A stretch of 64,000 bases of DNA from Vannielia litorea (GCF_018424695.1 NZ_QTNQ01000012.1:1-64000), one strand, 5' to 3'. Counted from the stretch's first letter, positions 36,156-47,536 are shown. Translations and numbers: made by a program. Notes: generated by a model from the letters alone, not told the origin.

Positions 36156-36535
36156 ACATCTCCGAAGCCGCCAGCCGGGCCGGCTTGCCGCCCAAGACCA
36201 TCCGATATTACGAGGAGATCGGCCTCGTCGCGCCCCGGCGCGATACCAATGGCTACCGCAGCTTTACCGAGGCGCATATCCACAAGCTGCACTTTCTCGC
36301 GCGGGCCCGGGGGCTTGGCTTCTCCATCGAGGATTGCCGCACCCTTCTGGCGCTCTACGAAGACGCGGGCCGCGCCTCGGCAGACGTGAAATCCGTTGCT
36401 CAGGACCACCTGGCGCAGATCGAGGCCAAGATTACCGAGCTGACCGCGATGCGCGATACCCTGACGGAACTGGTGCAGGCCTGCGCTGGGGATCATCGCC
36501 CGGATTGCCCCATTCTCAAGGGGCTGGAGACCTAG
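36152..36535 (+). CDS. cueR: Copper-responsive MerR-family regulator
   Basis: A 127-residue MerR-type activator. The N-terminal winged helix-turn-helix includes PPKTIRYYEEIGL, followed by the dimer helix. Cys111 and Cys119 flank a short loop (CAGDHRPDC), the Cu(I)/Ag(I) site of CueR. TTG start overlapping copA. It should bind the CTTCCAG dyad upstream of copA and activate copA-cueR when copper rises. Confidence 0.92.
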   Translation: MNISEAASRAGLPPKTIRYYEEIGLVAPRRDTNGYRSFTEAHIHKLHFLARARGLGFSIEDCRTLLALYEDAGRASADVKSVAQDHLAQIEAKITELTAMRDTLTELVQACAGDHRPDCPILKGLET

Positions 36536-36560
36536 GCAGCATCCCTCAGCCTCGCGCCCC

Positions 36561-38670
<2,110 letters not shown>

Positions 38671-38692
38671 GGCGAAGGCAAAAGCCGGTCCG

Positions 38693-39811
38693 TCAGTGCT
38701 TCAGCGCGAGCGAAGGCGACAGCACATCGATCCCCAGGGCGCGGCCCACGGCGTAGTTCGTCAGCCGCCCGGCGTGGGTGTTGAGGCCCGCCAAGAGGTG
38801 CTCGTCGGCGGCGCAGGCCTCTTTCCAGCCGTGATCGGCCAGCGCGATGACGAAGGGCAGGGTGGCGTTTCCGAGGGCGATGGTGGAGGTGCGTGGCACG
38901 GCGCCGGGCATATTCGCAACGCAGTAGTGCACAACGCCGTCAATCTCGTAGATCGGGTCATCATGCGTTGTGGCTTTCGAGGTTTCGAAACAGCCGCCCT
39001 GGTCAATTGCCACATCCACCAGCACCGCGCCGGGCTTCATGCCCGAAAGCTCGGCCCGGCTGACCAGTTTGGGTGCCGCAGCGCCGGGAATGAGCACCGC
39101 CCCCACCACCATGTCGGCCCGCGCGACCAGTTCGGCGGTGGTGGCCGCGCTGGCATAGCGGGTGGAAAACTCGCCGCGGAAGGCATCGTCAAGGTAACGC
39201 AAGCGGGGCAGTGAGCGGTCAAGCACGGTGACCTGTGCGCCCATGCCAGCGGCCACGCGGGCGGCCTGTGTGCCGACGACGCCGCCACCGATCACAACGA
39301 CCTCCGCCGGCCCAACACCGGGCACGCCGCCCATCAGCACGCCCCGGCCTCCATTGGCCTTTTGCAGCGCCCAGGCGCCGACCTGCGGCGCGAGCTTTCC
39401 GGCCACCTCGCTCATCGGCGCGAGCAGGGGCAGGGCGCCGTTGCGGTCGGTCACCGTTTCGTAGGCGATGGCGGTCACGCCGCTTTCGAGCAGGTCTTTC
39501 GTCTGTTCAGGGTCGGGTGCGAGGTGGAGATAGGTAAAGAGGATCTGACCCTCGCGCAGCAAGGCCCGCTCGGCAGCCTGCGGTTCCTTCACCTTCACGA
39601 TCATCTCGGCGTCGGCGAAGACGTCCTCCGCCGTGGCTGCCAGCTGCGCGCCTGCAGCTTCATAATCTGCATCTGAAAACCCGGCCCCGGCCCCGGCGCC
39701 CGATTCCACAACCACCTCATGGCCATGGGCCACGGCTTCCTGCGCCGCGGCAGGTGTGAGCCCAACGCGGTATTCCTGTGCCTTAACTTCCTTCGGACAT
39801 CCGATCAGCAT
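38693..39811 (-). CDS. ald: Alanine dehydrogenase
   Basis: 372 residues. It reversibly oxidises L-alanine to pyruvate and ammonia with NAD. Arg15, Lys75 and His96 (YLHLAPD) occupy the substrate-binding positions, and the NAD loop is VIGGGVVGTQAA. The length is exactly that of the family. It is divergent from an Lrp/AsnC gene, which is the usual AldR arrangement. Confidence 0.96.
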   Translation of the reverse strand: MLIGCPKEVKAQEYRVGLTPAAAQEAVAHGHEVVVESGAGAGAGFSDADYEAAGAQLAATAEDVFADAEMIVKVKEPQAAERALLREGQILFTYLHLAPDPEQTKDLLESGVTAIAYETVTDRNGALPLLAPMSEVAGKLAPQVGAWALQKANGGRGVLMGGVPGVGPAEVVVIGGGVVGTQAARVAAGMGAQVTVLDRSLPRLRYLDDAFRGEFSTRYASAATTAELVARADMVVGAVLIPGAAAPKLVSRAELSGMKPGAVLVDVAIDQGGCFETSKATTHDDPIYEIDGVVHYCVANMPGAVPRTSTIALGNATLPFVIALADHGWKEACAADEHLLAGLNTHAGRLTNYAVGRALGIDVLSPSLALKH

Positions 39812-39942
39812 GGGTCATCCTCCCCTTTTCTGCCCTCATCGTGCCACGACCTGCATGCAACTGCTTTGACATTTTGACCTCTTCAGGCCAGCCTCACGCA
39901 CACATAGCGGCGCCGATTTGCGGCTTGGTGGGGGAATTTTGC

Positions 39943-40407
39943 GTGGAAGCGGAAATTGACGAAACTGACCGCAGGATTCTGGGCGCCCTGCAACGGCGCG
40001 GGCGAATGACTTCGGCAGAATTGGCCGAGGCCGTGAATCTATCTCCCTCGGCGTGCCATCGCCGGGTGCAGCGGCTGGAGAAGGCTGAGGTGATACGTGA
40101 TTACGTCGCGCTGCTGGATGCCCGCAAGCTGGGGTTGGCCACCACCGTTTTTGTCGAGATCAAGCTGGCGGGGCAGACAGATGACATCCTCGACGGGTTC
40201 GAGAAGGCCGTGGCGCGGGTGCCTGCCGTGCTTGAGTGCCACCTTCTGGGCGGGGCGGCGGATTACCTCCTGAAGGTGATCGCCGAAGACACCGAAGACT
40301 TCGCCCGTATCCATCGCCAGTATCTTGCCCGCCTGCCCGGTGTGCAGGGCATGCAATCGAGTTTCGCGCTGCGCACCGTTTTCAAGACAACCGCCGTACC
40401 CACCTGA
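39943..40407 (+). CDS. Lrp/AsnC family regulator (AldR-like)
   Basis: A 154-residue regulator with an N-terminal AsnC helix-turn-helix (DETDRRILGALQRRGRM, then NLSPSACHRRVQRLE) and a C-terminal RAM ligand domain. The start is taken at the GTG 39943 after GGGGGA; an earlier GTG at 39928 is possible. Divergent from ald, so it probably activates ald in response to alanine. Confidence 0.88.
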   Translation: MEAEIDETDRRILGALQRRGRMTSAELAEAVNLSPSACHRRVQRLEKAEVIRDYVALLDARKLGLATTVFVEIKLAGQTDDILDGFEKAVARVPAVLECHLLGGAADYLLKVIAEDTEDFARIHRQYLARLPGVQGMQSSFALRTVFKTTAVPT

Positions 40408-40531
40408 GGTTTGGGCCCGGAATGGATGCGTTTGGGCCGAAACGCCCCGCTGTTTTCGCCATCGCGCCGCATTGCCGCCACAGCTTTGTAGCTTGATGGG
40501 CAACAATGAGGGGTAATGCGAGGGGCGATCC

Positions 40532-41704
40532 ATGGGTGGCCTTAACCGACTTTTTGCTGCGCTGGCCTGGCCGTTTCTTTTGGCCGGGATCGGTGCATTC
40601 GGCCTGTGCGGCTGGCTCCTGCTCGAGGAATTGCACGAGAGCCGGGAGATGGAGGCGCTTGCCCGGGCTCCGCAGCCGGAGGCGGTGGCAATCGAGGCTT
40701 TCGACCGCGCTGTGCACATCCACGCCTTTGACGAAGTGCACGTGAAAGGCCAGCTTGACCTGTCGATGCAATATGATCTCGTCGCGCCGAACCCCGCCGG
40801 GGGCGCAGACTATGTGGGCGTGATGATCCCGATCTATGCCGAGGGTGCCGAGAGCACCGAAGGCGGCGCACAGGGTGTTCTGCTCTTCGATCAGGGGCCG
40901 GGCGGCGACACCATCGGCGAGACCGAGGTGAACACCCTTGTCGCCCAGATCGACGGCGAAGGCGCGGTGGGGCCCATCATTTCCGTCGCAGGGCGGGCAG
41001 CCAGTGCCGGCCTCTACCGGCCTCTTGTGTTTGATGCCTTTGCCGAGAACGGCCGTGTTCTGGACGAGACATTCCTGACAATCGCGCCGTTCCGCGCGGC
41101 GCGGGAGCTTGCGCTGGCCCGCGCGCCCGACCTGGAGCAGCCGATGATCCTTGGCATGGGCGGCACCATTGCCGTGCTTCTGGCCATGATCGGCTTCGCC
41201 CGGGCACGGCATGTCAAACCCCGCGACGCAGGGGCGGAGGTGATCGCGCCGGAGGCTGAAGAGATCGCGCCGGAAGTGAGCGGGTCGCGCGACTTCGAAA
41301 TCGATCCGGCCACCGGCCTTGTTTTCATCCCGGCCTATGGCCCCGAGATGGCCGATGGCTCCACTGGTACCGCGGTGATGCGCGAGGTGCTCGCGCTGGG
41401 TCGTCGGTCTGAGGAAACCGGGACTTACACCGCGCGCCGTGACGGCATCGACGACTTCGCTGCGCTCGACAGCGGCGGGCTGAAACGCCCCCTGTCGGGC
41501 CGCGGCATCCCTGAAAAACTCGCAGGCCCGAAGCCGGTGAAGAAAGAAAGCACCCTTGCCGGACGTCAGGACCCGACGCAGGCCGCCGATATCATGGCCG
41601 CCGTGCAGGCGGAGATCACGGCGCCCAAGCTGGCGACCGCCAAAGGCGAGGGGGGCGATCTCTTCGCTGCAATCCAGGCGGCTGTGGGGGAAGGCCGCGC
41701 CTAG
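40532..41704 (+). CDS. Two-pass membrane protein of unknown function
   Basis: 390 residues, unrecognised. One hydrophobic helix at about 8-30, an extracytoplasmic domain of about 170 residues, a second helix at about 205-222, then a long cytoplasmic tail. The tail contains FEIDPATGLVFIPAYGPEM and ends with two short helices (ADIMAAVQAEI and GDLFAAIQAAVGEGRA). The periplasmic part has an HIHAFDEVHVKGQ segment. GAGGGG precedes the ATG. Convergent with mipZ. Confidence 0.65.
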   Translation: MGGLNRLFAALAWPFLLAGIGAFGLCGWLLLEELHESREMEALARAPQPEAVAIEAFDRAVHIHAFDEVHVKGQLDLSMQYDLVAPNPAGGADYVGVMIPIYAEGAESTEGGAQGVLLFDQGPGGDTIGETEVNTLVAQIDGEGAVGPIISVAGRAASAGLYRPLVFDAFAENGRVLDETFLTIAPFRAARELALARAPDLEQPMILGMGGTIAVLLAMIGFARARHVKPRDAGAEVIAPEAEEIAPEVSGSRDFEIDPATGLVFIPAYGPEMADGSTGTAVMREVLALGRRSEETGTYTARRDGIDDFAALDSGGLKRPLSGRGIPEKLAGPKPVKKESTLAGRQDPTQAADIMAAVQAEITAPKLATAKGEGGDLFAAIQAAVGEGRA

Positions 41705-41742
41705 CGCCGGATGACCTGTGCAGGCGCCGGTAAGTAGACGCC

Positions 41743-42552
41743 TCAGAAATCCGCTGTCACACCCGGAAGCCGAAGGTTTGTGATGAGGTCGCGCAGCTCC
41801 TGCCGGGCCGCGACGTTAGAGATGTTGAGCCGCTCAACACCAACGTCGCCAAGGTCGAGCAGCGTCAGCCCCCGCGGAAAAAGTTCGCGGAAGATCACGC
41901 GCTCCGAGAAGCCTGCCGCCGCGCGAAACCCGATGCGCCGGGAGAGCTTTTCGAGCGCGTCGCCCATCTTTTTCTTGTTGTGCATCGCCTGCGGCCCGAG
42001 CCGGTTGCGCACAACCAGCCAGTCGATCGGCTGCAGGCCGGCCTGGGCACGCACCTGACGGGCGGACCATACCATCTCTGAATAGACGGACGGCCCCAGG
42101 ATCTTGCCCGAGGCCGGGTCGATCCGGGCCAGCAGGTCAAAGTCCACGAAGCTGTCGTTCAGAGGGGTGACAAGGGTGTCGGCCAGCGAGTGCGCCACCT
42201 GGCTCAGGCGGGTATGGGAGCCGGGGCAGTCGATCAGGATGTAATCCATGTCACGGTCCAGCCCGGCCACCGCTGCCGAGAGCCTGCGGTCATAGATGTT
42301 CTCGCCGTCTTCGAGGCTGGACTGATCGACTTGCGGCAACTCGCGCAGCACCGGCCCGGCAAGCTCAAGCCCCTGGCTTTCGGCAAAGACCCTGCGGTTA
42401 TCGAGGTAACGGGCAAAGCTGCGCTGACGCAGATCGAGATCGAGGGCACCAACCTTCTTGCCCATCCGTGCCAGTGCGGTGGAAATATGCATGGAGGTCG
42501 TGGACTTGCCAGACCCGCCCTTCTCGTTGCCGACGACGATGATATGCGCCAT
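41743..42552 (-). CDS. mipZ: Division-plane positioning ATPase MipZ
   Basis: A 269-residue ParA/MinD-type ATPase that forms a polar gradient and keeps FtsZ at midcell in alphaproteobacteria. The deviant Walker A is NEKGGSGKST at 9-18. LDLDLRQRSFARYLDNRR, TPLNDSFVDFDLL and RVIFRELFPRGLTLLDL match MipZ closely. It sits alone, divergent from a small secreted-protein gene. Confidence 0.95.
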   Translation of the reverse strand: MAHIIVVGNEKGGSGKSTTSMHISTALARMGKKVGALDLDLRQRSFARYLDNRRVFAESQGLELAGPVLRELPQVDQSSLEDGENIYDRRLSAAVAGLDRDMDYILIDCPGSHTRLSQVAHSLADTLVTPLNDSFVDFDLLARIDPASGKILGPSVYSEMVWSARQVRAQAGLQPIDWLVVRNRLGPQAMHNKKKMGDALEKLSRRIGFRAAAGFSERVIFRELFPRGLTLLDLGDVGVERLNISNVAARQELRDLITNLRLPGVTADF

Positions 42553-42784
42553 GGCCCTTGCCCTTCTGGCCGCGCGTCACCGCAGCCGCTGCCCCTTCTT
42601 GATTGGCGCGCACCATATAACCGCCACCGGGCCGGGAAAAGCGGCTATCGAGCATTTTCGGCAGTTCTTTTTCGCGGCGCGCTCCGGGCGCAATCTGTCC
42701 AAGTGCGCAGGCGCGTTCTGTCCAAGCCATCTTTCGGCGGGGCAAGTAGACTTCGGGACATATTGCATTTTCGAGGACCAACCC

Positions 42785-43273
42785 ATGCTTTACCTGTCTC
42801 GCCGCACATTGATCGCCGCAGCCTCCGCCGCACTGTTGTTCATCAGCCAGCCGGTCGCAGCCGATCCTTCGGAAGTGGGGGAGAAGGTAGGCCAGATCTG
42901 GCTGGATGCGTTGGCTGAAACCGCGAAGATGGTGGAGGGCACGCCCCCCATCGAGGATATCAGGGCTGACTTCATGGCGATGAAGGAAGCCAAGATTTCC
43001 GAGTTGGTGGACCTTGGCCACCAGATCGCCGAGATGGACGCTGGCGACAAGGCACAGGTCGAGGCCAAGGTGAGCAGCGCCTACACCAAGGCCTCGATCG
43101 ATCCCGAGGTCTCGGCCCAGTACAAGGCTTATTTTGAAGCCCAGAAGGCCTATCAGAAGAGCGATTCAGAGTTCTTCAACGAATTGAAGGCCATCAACAT
43201 TCTGACCCAATACGCTTTCTTCGATCTCTTGAAAAAGCAGGCCCCCAAGGAGGCGGAGCGGCTCGGCCTTTGA
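42785..43273 (+). CDS. Exported helical protein of unknown function
   Basis: 162 residues. The N-terminus (LSRRTLIAAASAALLFIS) is a signal peptide with a twin-arginine flavour and ends near QPVAA. The mature part is predicted almost entirely helical and highly charged. No family recognised. A good terminator follows. The divergent gap to mipZ has TCTGTCCAAG twice, 23 bp apart (42694 and 42717). Confidence 0.62.
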   Translation: MLYLSRRTLIAAASAALLFISQPVAADPSEVGEKVGQIWLDALAETAKMVEGTPPIEDIRADFMAMKEAKISELVDLGHQIAEMDAGDKAQVEAKVSSAYTKASIDPEVSAQYKAYFEAQKAYQKSDSEFFNELKAINILTQYAFFDLLKKQAPKEAERLGL

Positions 43274-43307
43274 CGCCGGGTGAGTGACGTGACGCCTTTG
43301 CCATCTG

Positions 43308-43343
43308 CCCCGCCCGAGATTGCTTTGGGCGGGGTCATTTCTT
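43308..43343. terminator. Intrinsic terminator between convergent genes
   Basis: CCCCGCCC (43308-43315) and GGGCGGGG (43327-43334) form an 8-bp stem over 11 bases, followed by TCATTTCTT. It lies between the exported-protein gene and the convergent AraC gene, so it may serve both strands. Confidence 0.7.
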
Positions 43344-43346
43344 GCA

Positions 43347-44285
43347 TCACTGCCCGTGGCGCGCCTCGCCAGGTGTCATTCCGAAGCGACCCTTGAAGCA
43401 GCGGTTGAAGTAGGAAATATCGCCAAAACCGCAAGCGAGCGCGACATCGGTGATCGCGGTGTCTGGGCTGTGCCGCAAGGCTGCCATGGCACGTTCGAGC
43501 CGGACGTTGCGCAGTCGAGTGGAAAAGCTCTGCCCCTCCGACGCAAGCAGTTTGCGGATATGGCCGGGTGAAAGCTGGAGGTGGCGCGCGACTGTATCGA
43601 TTCCGAAATCCGGTTCGGTTGCGTGGCGTTCGATCTCCGAGGTGATTGCCGCGATGCGCGCCGCCGTGAGCCCGCCGCCGGGCGCCGAGGCAATTTGCCA
43701 GTGATCCCGGCTGCCTCCAAGAACGAGCCCCGCAAGCTCCTGCACGTGCCGCACCGCCATATGGGCTGCGTCCAGCGCACCGGGGCCGGTTTCCTCGGGC
43801 AGGAGGGCGCCTGAGAGCAGCATGCGAAGGTAGCCTTCGAGAAGCCCGAGTGCCGGCGTCTGCCCCGGGATCACGGCAAATCCGAGCCGTCCAAGGTCGC
43901 CTACCTGCGTCGCCAAGGCGCTGCGCGAGATGCTCAATGTCAGGAAATCGCCCGCCGTCGACACTGTTTCGGCAACTTCCGAACTGTGGCGCACCATCGC
44001 GTCGCCGGGCCCGAACTCCACGCTATGGCCACGTTCGCGCAACTCCATCTGGCCGCGCTGCGGGATCAGCAAGATAAGGTCATCGTTGTCGTCCTCAAGC
44101 AGGCGTTTGGTCCGGGCGCAGCGCATCGCGCTGACAGAGCCGGAAGACAGCGTGAGGCCGGGGAGGGCCAGAAGATCCACGTCAAAGCGAAACGGCGCAT
44201 CATCCAGCGGGTCGATGTCGAGGCGCAGAAATTGCTCTGCAAAATGCTCGCGCCACGAATTGACGCGGGACGCTGCCGGAAACAT
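43347..44285 (-). CDS. AraC family transcriptional regulator
   Basis: About 312 residues from an ATG at 44285; the frame is open further to 44579, but the added part looks non-coding and would run into the tolQ promoter. An N-terminal sensing domain starts VNSWREHFAEQFLRLDID. The C-terminal AraC helix-turn-helix pair contains LQLSPGHIRKLLASEGQS and CGFGDISYFNRCFKGRFGMTP. No ribosome site is clear, so the start is uncertain. The target genes are unknown. Confidence 0.82.
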   Translation of the reverse strand: MFPAASRVNSWREHFAEQFLRLDIDPLDDAPFRFDVDLLALPGLTLSSGSVSAMRCARTKRLLEDDNDDLILLIPQRGQMELRERGHSVEFGPGDAMVRHSSEVAETVSTAGDFLTLSISRSALATQVGDLGRLGFAVIPGQTPALGLLEGYLRMLLSGALLPEETGPGALDAAHMAVRHVQELAGLVLGGSRDHWQIASAPGGGLTAARIAAITSEIERHATEPDFGIDTVARHLQLSPGHIRKLLASEGQSFSTRLRNVRLERAMAALRHSPDTAITDVALACGFGDISYFNRCFKGRFGMTPGEARHGQ

Positions 44286-44660
44286 CGCAGCCGAAAGCTG
44301 GCCGCGCAGGATGGGTGGGGGTGCAGGGTGGCTGTCTATGGCAGTGGCCCTCCGTGGAAATACCGAGCCTGCCGCCTCTTGCGGGACGTGCAGAAAAATG
44401 AAGCCCCGGGCCTGCTCTGCGGCGAAATCCGCGCCCGGCGCGCCAAGTATGATCCCGAACGCCGTTTTGACGCAAGGGAAGCCTTGCTGCGGCTGTTGCA
44501 TCCCTGCGCGGGCCTCCGCCATCGCCCGCTGCTCACGCGATGGTGTTGGCTTTTGCGCTTTCGGAACTGTATAGTTCACGCCAGAAGGCCGACGACAGAT
44601 CGGCCCCTATCGGGCGGCTCCTCCGGGAGCGACAAAACAAAGAGGCGGGAACGTAGGCAC

Positions 44661-45356
44661 ATGGGTTCCGAAACAGCTGCTATGGCGCAGGAGATAGACT
44701 TCTCCCTGCTCGCGCTTTTCATGCGCGCCACCCTGACCGTGAAGATCGTGATGATCCTGCTGATCATCGCGTCTTTCTGGTCGTGGAAGATTATCATCGA
44801 AAAGATCATGATGTATCGTTTGCGCCGGTCAGAGGCCGGCAGCTTCGATCGGGCGTTCTGGTCGGGCGAGCCGCTCGACGAGCTGTTCGACCAGATCGGC
44901 ACCGAGCCAAAGGGCGCGAGCCAGAAGATATTTGCCTCTGGCATGATAGAATGGCGCCGCTCTCACCGGGATGACGGCGCGCTCATCGCGGGCGCGCAGG
45001 CGCGGATCGACCGGTCGATGGATGTGGCGATTGCCAAGGAAACCGACAAGCTCAACCAGGGCCTGCCGTTCCTGGCCACGGTGGGCTCGACCGCGCCCTT
45101 CGTCGGCCTCTTCGGCACAGTCTGGGGGATCAAGAACTCCTTCGAGGAGATCGCCATTTCAAAGTCGACCGACCTTGCGGTTGTTGCGCCCGGCATCGCC
45201 GAAGCGCTGGTGGCCACCGGCCTCGGCCTGCTCGCGGCCATCCCGGCGGTGATCTTCTACAACAAGCTCTCGGCGGACAGTGACCGGATCGCCGGCAACT
45301 ACGAGAGCTTCGCCGACGAATTCGCCACCATCCTTTCGCGCCAGTTGGACAGCTGA
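44661..45356 (+). CDS. tolQ: Tol-Pal system proton-channel subunit TolQ
   Basis: A 231-residue inner-membrane protein of the ExbB/MotA family. It has a first helix at about 20-42 (VKIVMILLIIASFWSW) and two later helices with the conserved TVGSTAPFVGLFGTVWGI and APGIAEALVATGLGLLAAIP segments. With TolR it harvests proton-motive force for outer-membrane constriction at division. First gene of the tol-pal block; overlaps nothing upstream. Confidence 0.97.
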   Translation: MGSETAAMAQEIDFSLLALFMRATLTVKIVMILLIIASFWSWKIIIEKIMMYRLRRSEAGSFDRAFWSGEPLDELFDQIGTEPKGASQKIFASGMIEWRRSHRDDGALIAGAQARIDRSMDVAIAKETDKLNQGLPFLATVGSTAPFVGLFGTVWGIKNSFEEIAISKSTDLAVVAPGIAEALVATGLGLLAAIPAVIFYNKLSADSDRIAGNYESFADEFATILSRQLDS

Positions 45357-45357
45357 G

Positions 45358-45834
45358 ATGGGCGCGGGTGTCATCAACACAGGCGGCGGCAATCGCAAGC
45401 GCAGATCGCGCGGGCGGGGCCGGGCCGCTGCGATGAGCGAGATCAACGTCACGCCTTTTGTCGATGTGATGCTGGTGCTGCTCATCATCTTCATGGTCGC
45501 CGCGCCGCTGCTGACGGTGGGCGTGCCGATCCAGCTACCCGAAACGGCGGCCCAGGCGCTGCCCTCCGAACAGGAAGAGCCGCTGACCATCACGCTGACT
45601 GCCGAAGGCGAGACGCTTATTCAGACGACGCCAGTGGAAGAGGCCGCGCTGATCACCCGGCTGCGGGCGATTGCCGCCGAGCGGGCGGATGACAAGGTGT
45701 TCCTCCGCGCCGACGGGGCCATTCCCTATGAGCGGGTCATGCGCATCATGGGCGCGCTCAATGCGGGCGGGTTCGGTAACATCGGCTTGGTGACCGACAC
45801 CGGCGGACCGACGCTCGACGGGTCGGACGGGTAG
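45358..45834 (+). CDS. tolR: Tol-Pal system protein TolR
   Basis: 158 residues. One membrane helix with the proton-path aspartate in NVTPFVDVMLVLLIIFMV, then a periplasmic domain of the ExbD type. The ATG lies just after the tolQ TGA, so the two are coupled. The short basic N-terminus (NRKRRSRGRGR) is cytoplasmic. Confidence 0.96.
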   Translation: MGAGVINTGGGNRKRRSRGRGRAAAMSEINVTPFVDVMLVLLIIFMVAAPLLTVGVPIQLPETAAQALPSEQEEPLTITLTAEGETLIQTTPVEEAALITRLRAIAAERADDKVFLRADGAIPYERVMRIMGALNAGGFGNIGLVTDTGGPTLDGSDG

Positions 45835-45843
45835 GGGGCGCTC

Positions 45844-47028
45844 ATGCCCGAGAAACTCGACACAAGCACGATCATATCCGGCGGGGCGCACCTCGGCCTG
45901 ATCGGCTGGGCGCTGATCGGCGGCGTGCTCCATTGGGAGTCGCCGCCCGAAACCGTGACCAACGTGTCGATGATCTCGGGCGATGAGTATGCGGCGCTGG
46001 TGTCGAACGCGACAGATCCGGCCACGCCTGGCCCCGAAGTGCCGGAGGCTCCCGACACGCCCGAACCACCCGAGGTGGCCGAGCCCGAAACGCCCGAGCC
46101 GCCCACGCCGGAGACCGAGCCGCAGCCCTCAGAGGCGCCTCCGCCGCGCACCGCCGAGGTTGCCCCCGATTCCGCGCCCGACACCTCTGCGCTGGAACCG
46201 CTGCCTGAGGCCGAGGTGACGGAAACCGCCCCGCCCGCGCCCGAGGCCCCAAGCGCAACGCCAGATGAAAACCCCGGCGCGAGCCTGGTGCTCGACAACT
46301 CCAAGCGCCCCAAGGAACGCCCGGCGCAACGCGTGGCCCCAACGCCCGCCCAGCCGCCCGAGCCCGACGCGGCGGTGGATACCGAGGTGACGGAGGCTGC
46401 CGAGCCCACGCCCGCCGAGGAGGAGCCTGCGCAAGAGGTGCAGGAAGATACCGCGCCAGAAGCCGCCAACACCGAGATCGTCACCGAGGCTGAGGAGCCC
46501 TCGGGCGGCGAGGTCGTGGCGCTGGCCCCCACCGGCTCGCCACGCCCCAGGGCGCGACCGGCCCGGCGTGAGCAAGAGGCCGAACCGGCCCGAGCGGAGA
46601 CCTCGCAGGAGACCTCCGACGCCATCGCCGATGCGGTGGCCGACGCTGTGAGCGAAGGTCAATCGGCCTCCGAGCCGGCCCCGTCGCAGCCCGCGCGCAG
46701 CGGGCCACCGATGACCGCGGGCGAAAAGGATGCGCTGCGGGTGGCGGTGCAGCAGTGCTGGAACGTGGGCAGTCTCTCCAGCGACGCCTTGCGCGTGACT
46801 GTTACGGTGCTGGTCTCGATGAACGAGAATGGCACACCCGATAACGGCTCGATCCGGATGGTGGGCTCCGAGGGCGGCTCGGGCGATGCCGTGCGCCAGG
46901 CCTTCGAAGCCGCACGCCGCGCGATCATCCGTTGCGGCGCGAGGGGTTTCCCGCTGCCTGCGGAAAAATACGGCGAATGGGCGGAGATCGAGATGGTCTT
47001 CAATCCAGAGAAGATGAGGATCAAATGA
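45844..47028 (+). CDS. tolA: Tol-Pal system protein TolA
   Basis: 394 residues. A short cytoplasmic start and one membrane helix (about 12-30) lead into a long Pro/Glu/Ala-rich linker (about 50-290), replacing the Lys/Ala-rich helix of enterobacteria. A C-terminal TolA-III/TonB-like domain (about 300-394) contains QCWNVGSLS and a second conserved Cys in RCGARGF. It spans the periplasm to reach TolB and Pal. Its stop overlaps the start of the next gene (ATGA). Confidence 0.93.
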   Translation: MPEKLDTSTIISGGAHLGLIGWALIGGVLHWESPPETVTNVSMISGDEYAALVSNATDPATPGPEVPEAPDTPEPPEVAEPETPEPPTPETEPQPSEAPPPRTAEVAPDSAPDTSALEPLPEAEVTETAPPAPEAPSATPDENPGASLVLDNSKRPKERPAQRVAPTPAQPPEPDAAVDTEVTEAAEPTPAEEEPAQEVQEDTAPEAANTEIVTEAEEPSGGEVVALAPTGSPRPRARPARREQEAEPARAETSQETSDAIADAVADAVSEGQSASEPAPSQPARSGPPMTAGEKDALRVAVQQCWNVGSLSSDALRVTVTVLVSMNENGTPDNGSIRMVGSEGGSGDAVRQAFEAARRAIIRCGARGFPLPAEKYGEWAEIEMVFNPEKMRIK

Positions 47029-47393
47029 TCCGGGCCGCAGCGATATCGCTGGCCGCCGTGGGCCCTGCCGCCGCCGAGGTGCCCGCCCCGATCCGCGCCG
47101 AGATGATCCCGGTGGCGCAATGCTGGAACGTGGGCAGCCTCTCTCCCGTAGCAGCGCTTACCTCTGTGACGGTTGCCTTTTCGTTGAGTCGCGACGGCAA
47201 AGTGGTGACGGACAGCCTGAAGATGACCGCATGGGACGGCACCAGCGAGGCGGCCGCGCTGGAGGCCTACGAGGCCGCGCGGCGGGCGATCCTGCGATGC
47301 AGCCAGGACGGGTTTGATCTTCCGGCGGAACAATATGACGCCTGGAAGCATATCGAGATGACGTTCGATCCACGTCGGATGGAAGTGTCATGA
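47025..47393 (+). CDS. Free-standing secreted TolA C-terminal-domain paralogue
   Basis: 122 residues: a short signal peptide (AAAISLAAVGPAAA) and then only one domain, homologous to the last 90 residues of the TolA encoded just upstream. QCWNVGSLS is identical in both, the pair of cysteines is kept, and EAARRAI, LPAE and IEM recur. By eye about half of the aligned positions match. There is no membrane anchor or linker, so it should be soluble in the periplasm. It starts in a 4-bp overlap with tolA and is followed by tolB. A competitor or adaptor for TolB/Pal binding is inference. Confidence 0.82.
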   Translation: MIRAAAISLAAVGPAAAEVPAPIRAEMIPVAQCWNVGSLSPVAALTSVTVAFSLSRDGKVVTDSLKMTAWDGTSEAAALEAYEAARRAILRCSQDGFDLPAEQYDAWKHIEMTFDPRRMEVS

Positions 47394-47536
47394 TGCTGTG
47401 GCAGGTTGCAACAGGTGGAAAATGCGGCACCGTCAGCGGCGCGACACGGGTTTTTGGGCGGCGGGAAGCCGCCGATATTGAATAACGAAGGCCCGCAGGG
47501 CTTCATGAGCGGTGAAATGCGAGGAATGACAGCGGC

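Noticed and set aside
44286..44579. N-terminal extension of the AraC regulator to an ATG at 44579
   Set aside because: The added residues do not resemble the family and the start would overlap the tolQ promoter region; the start at 44285 was used instead, with stated doubt.
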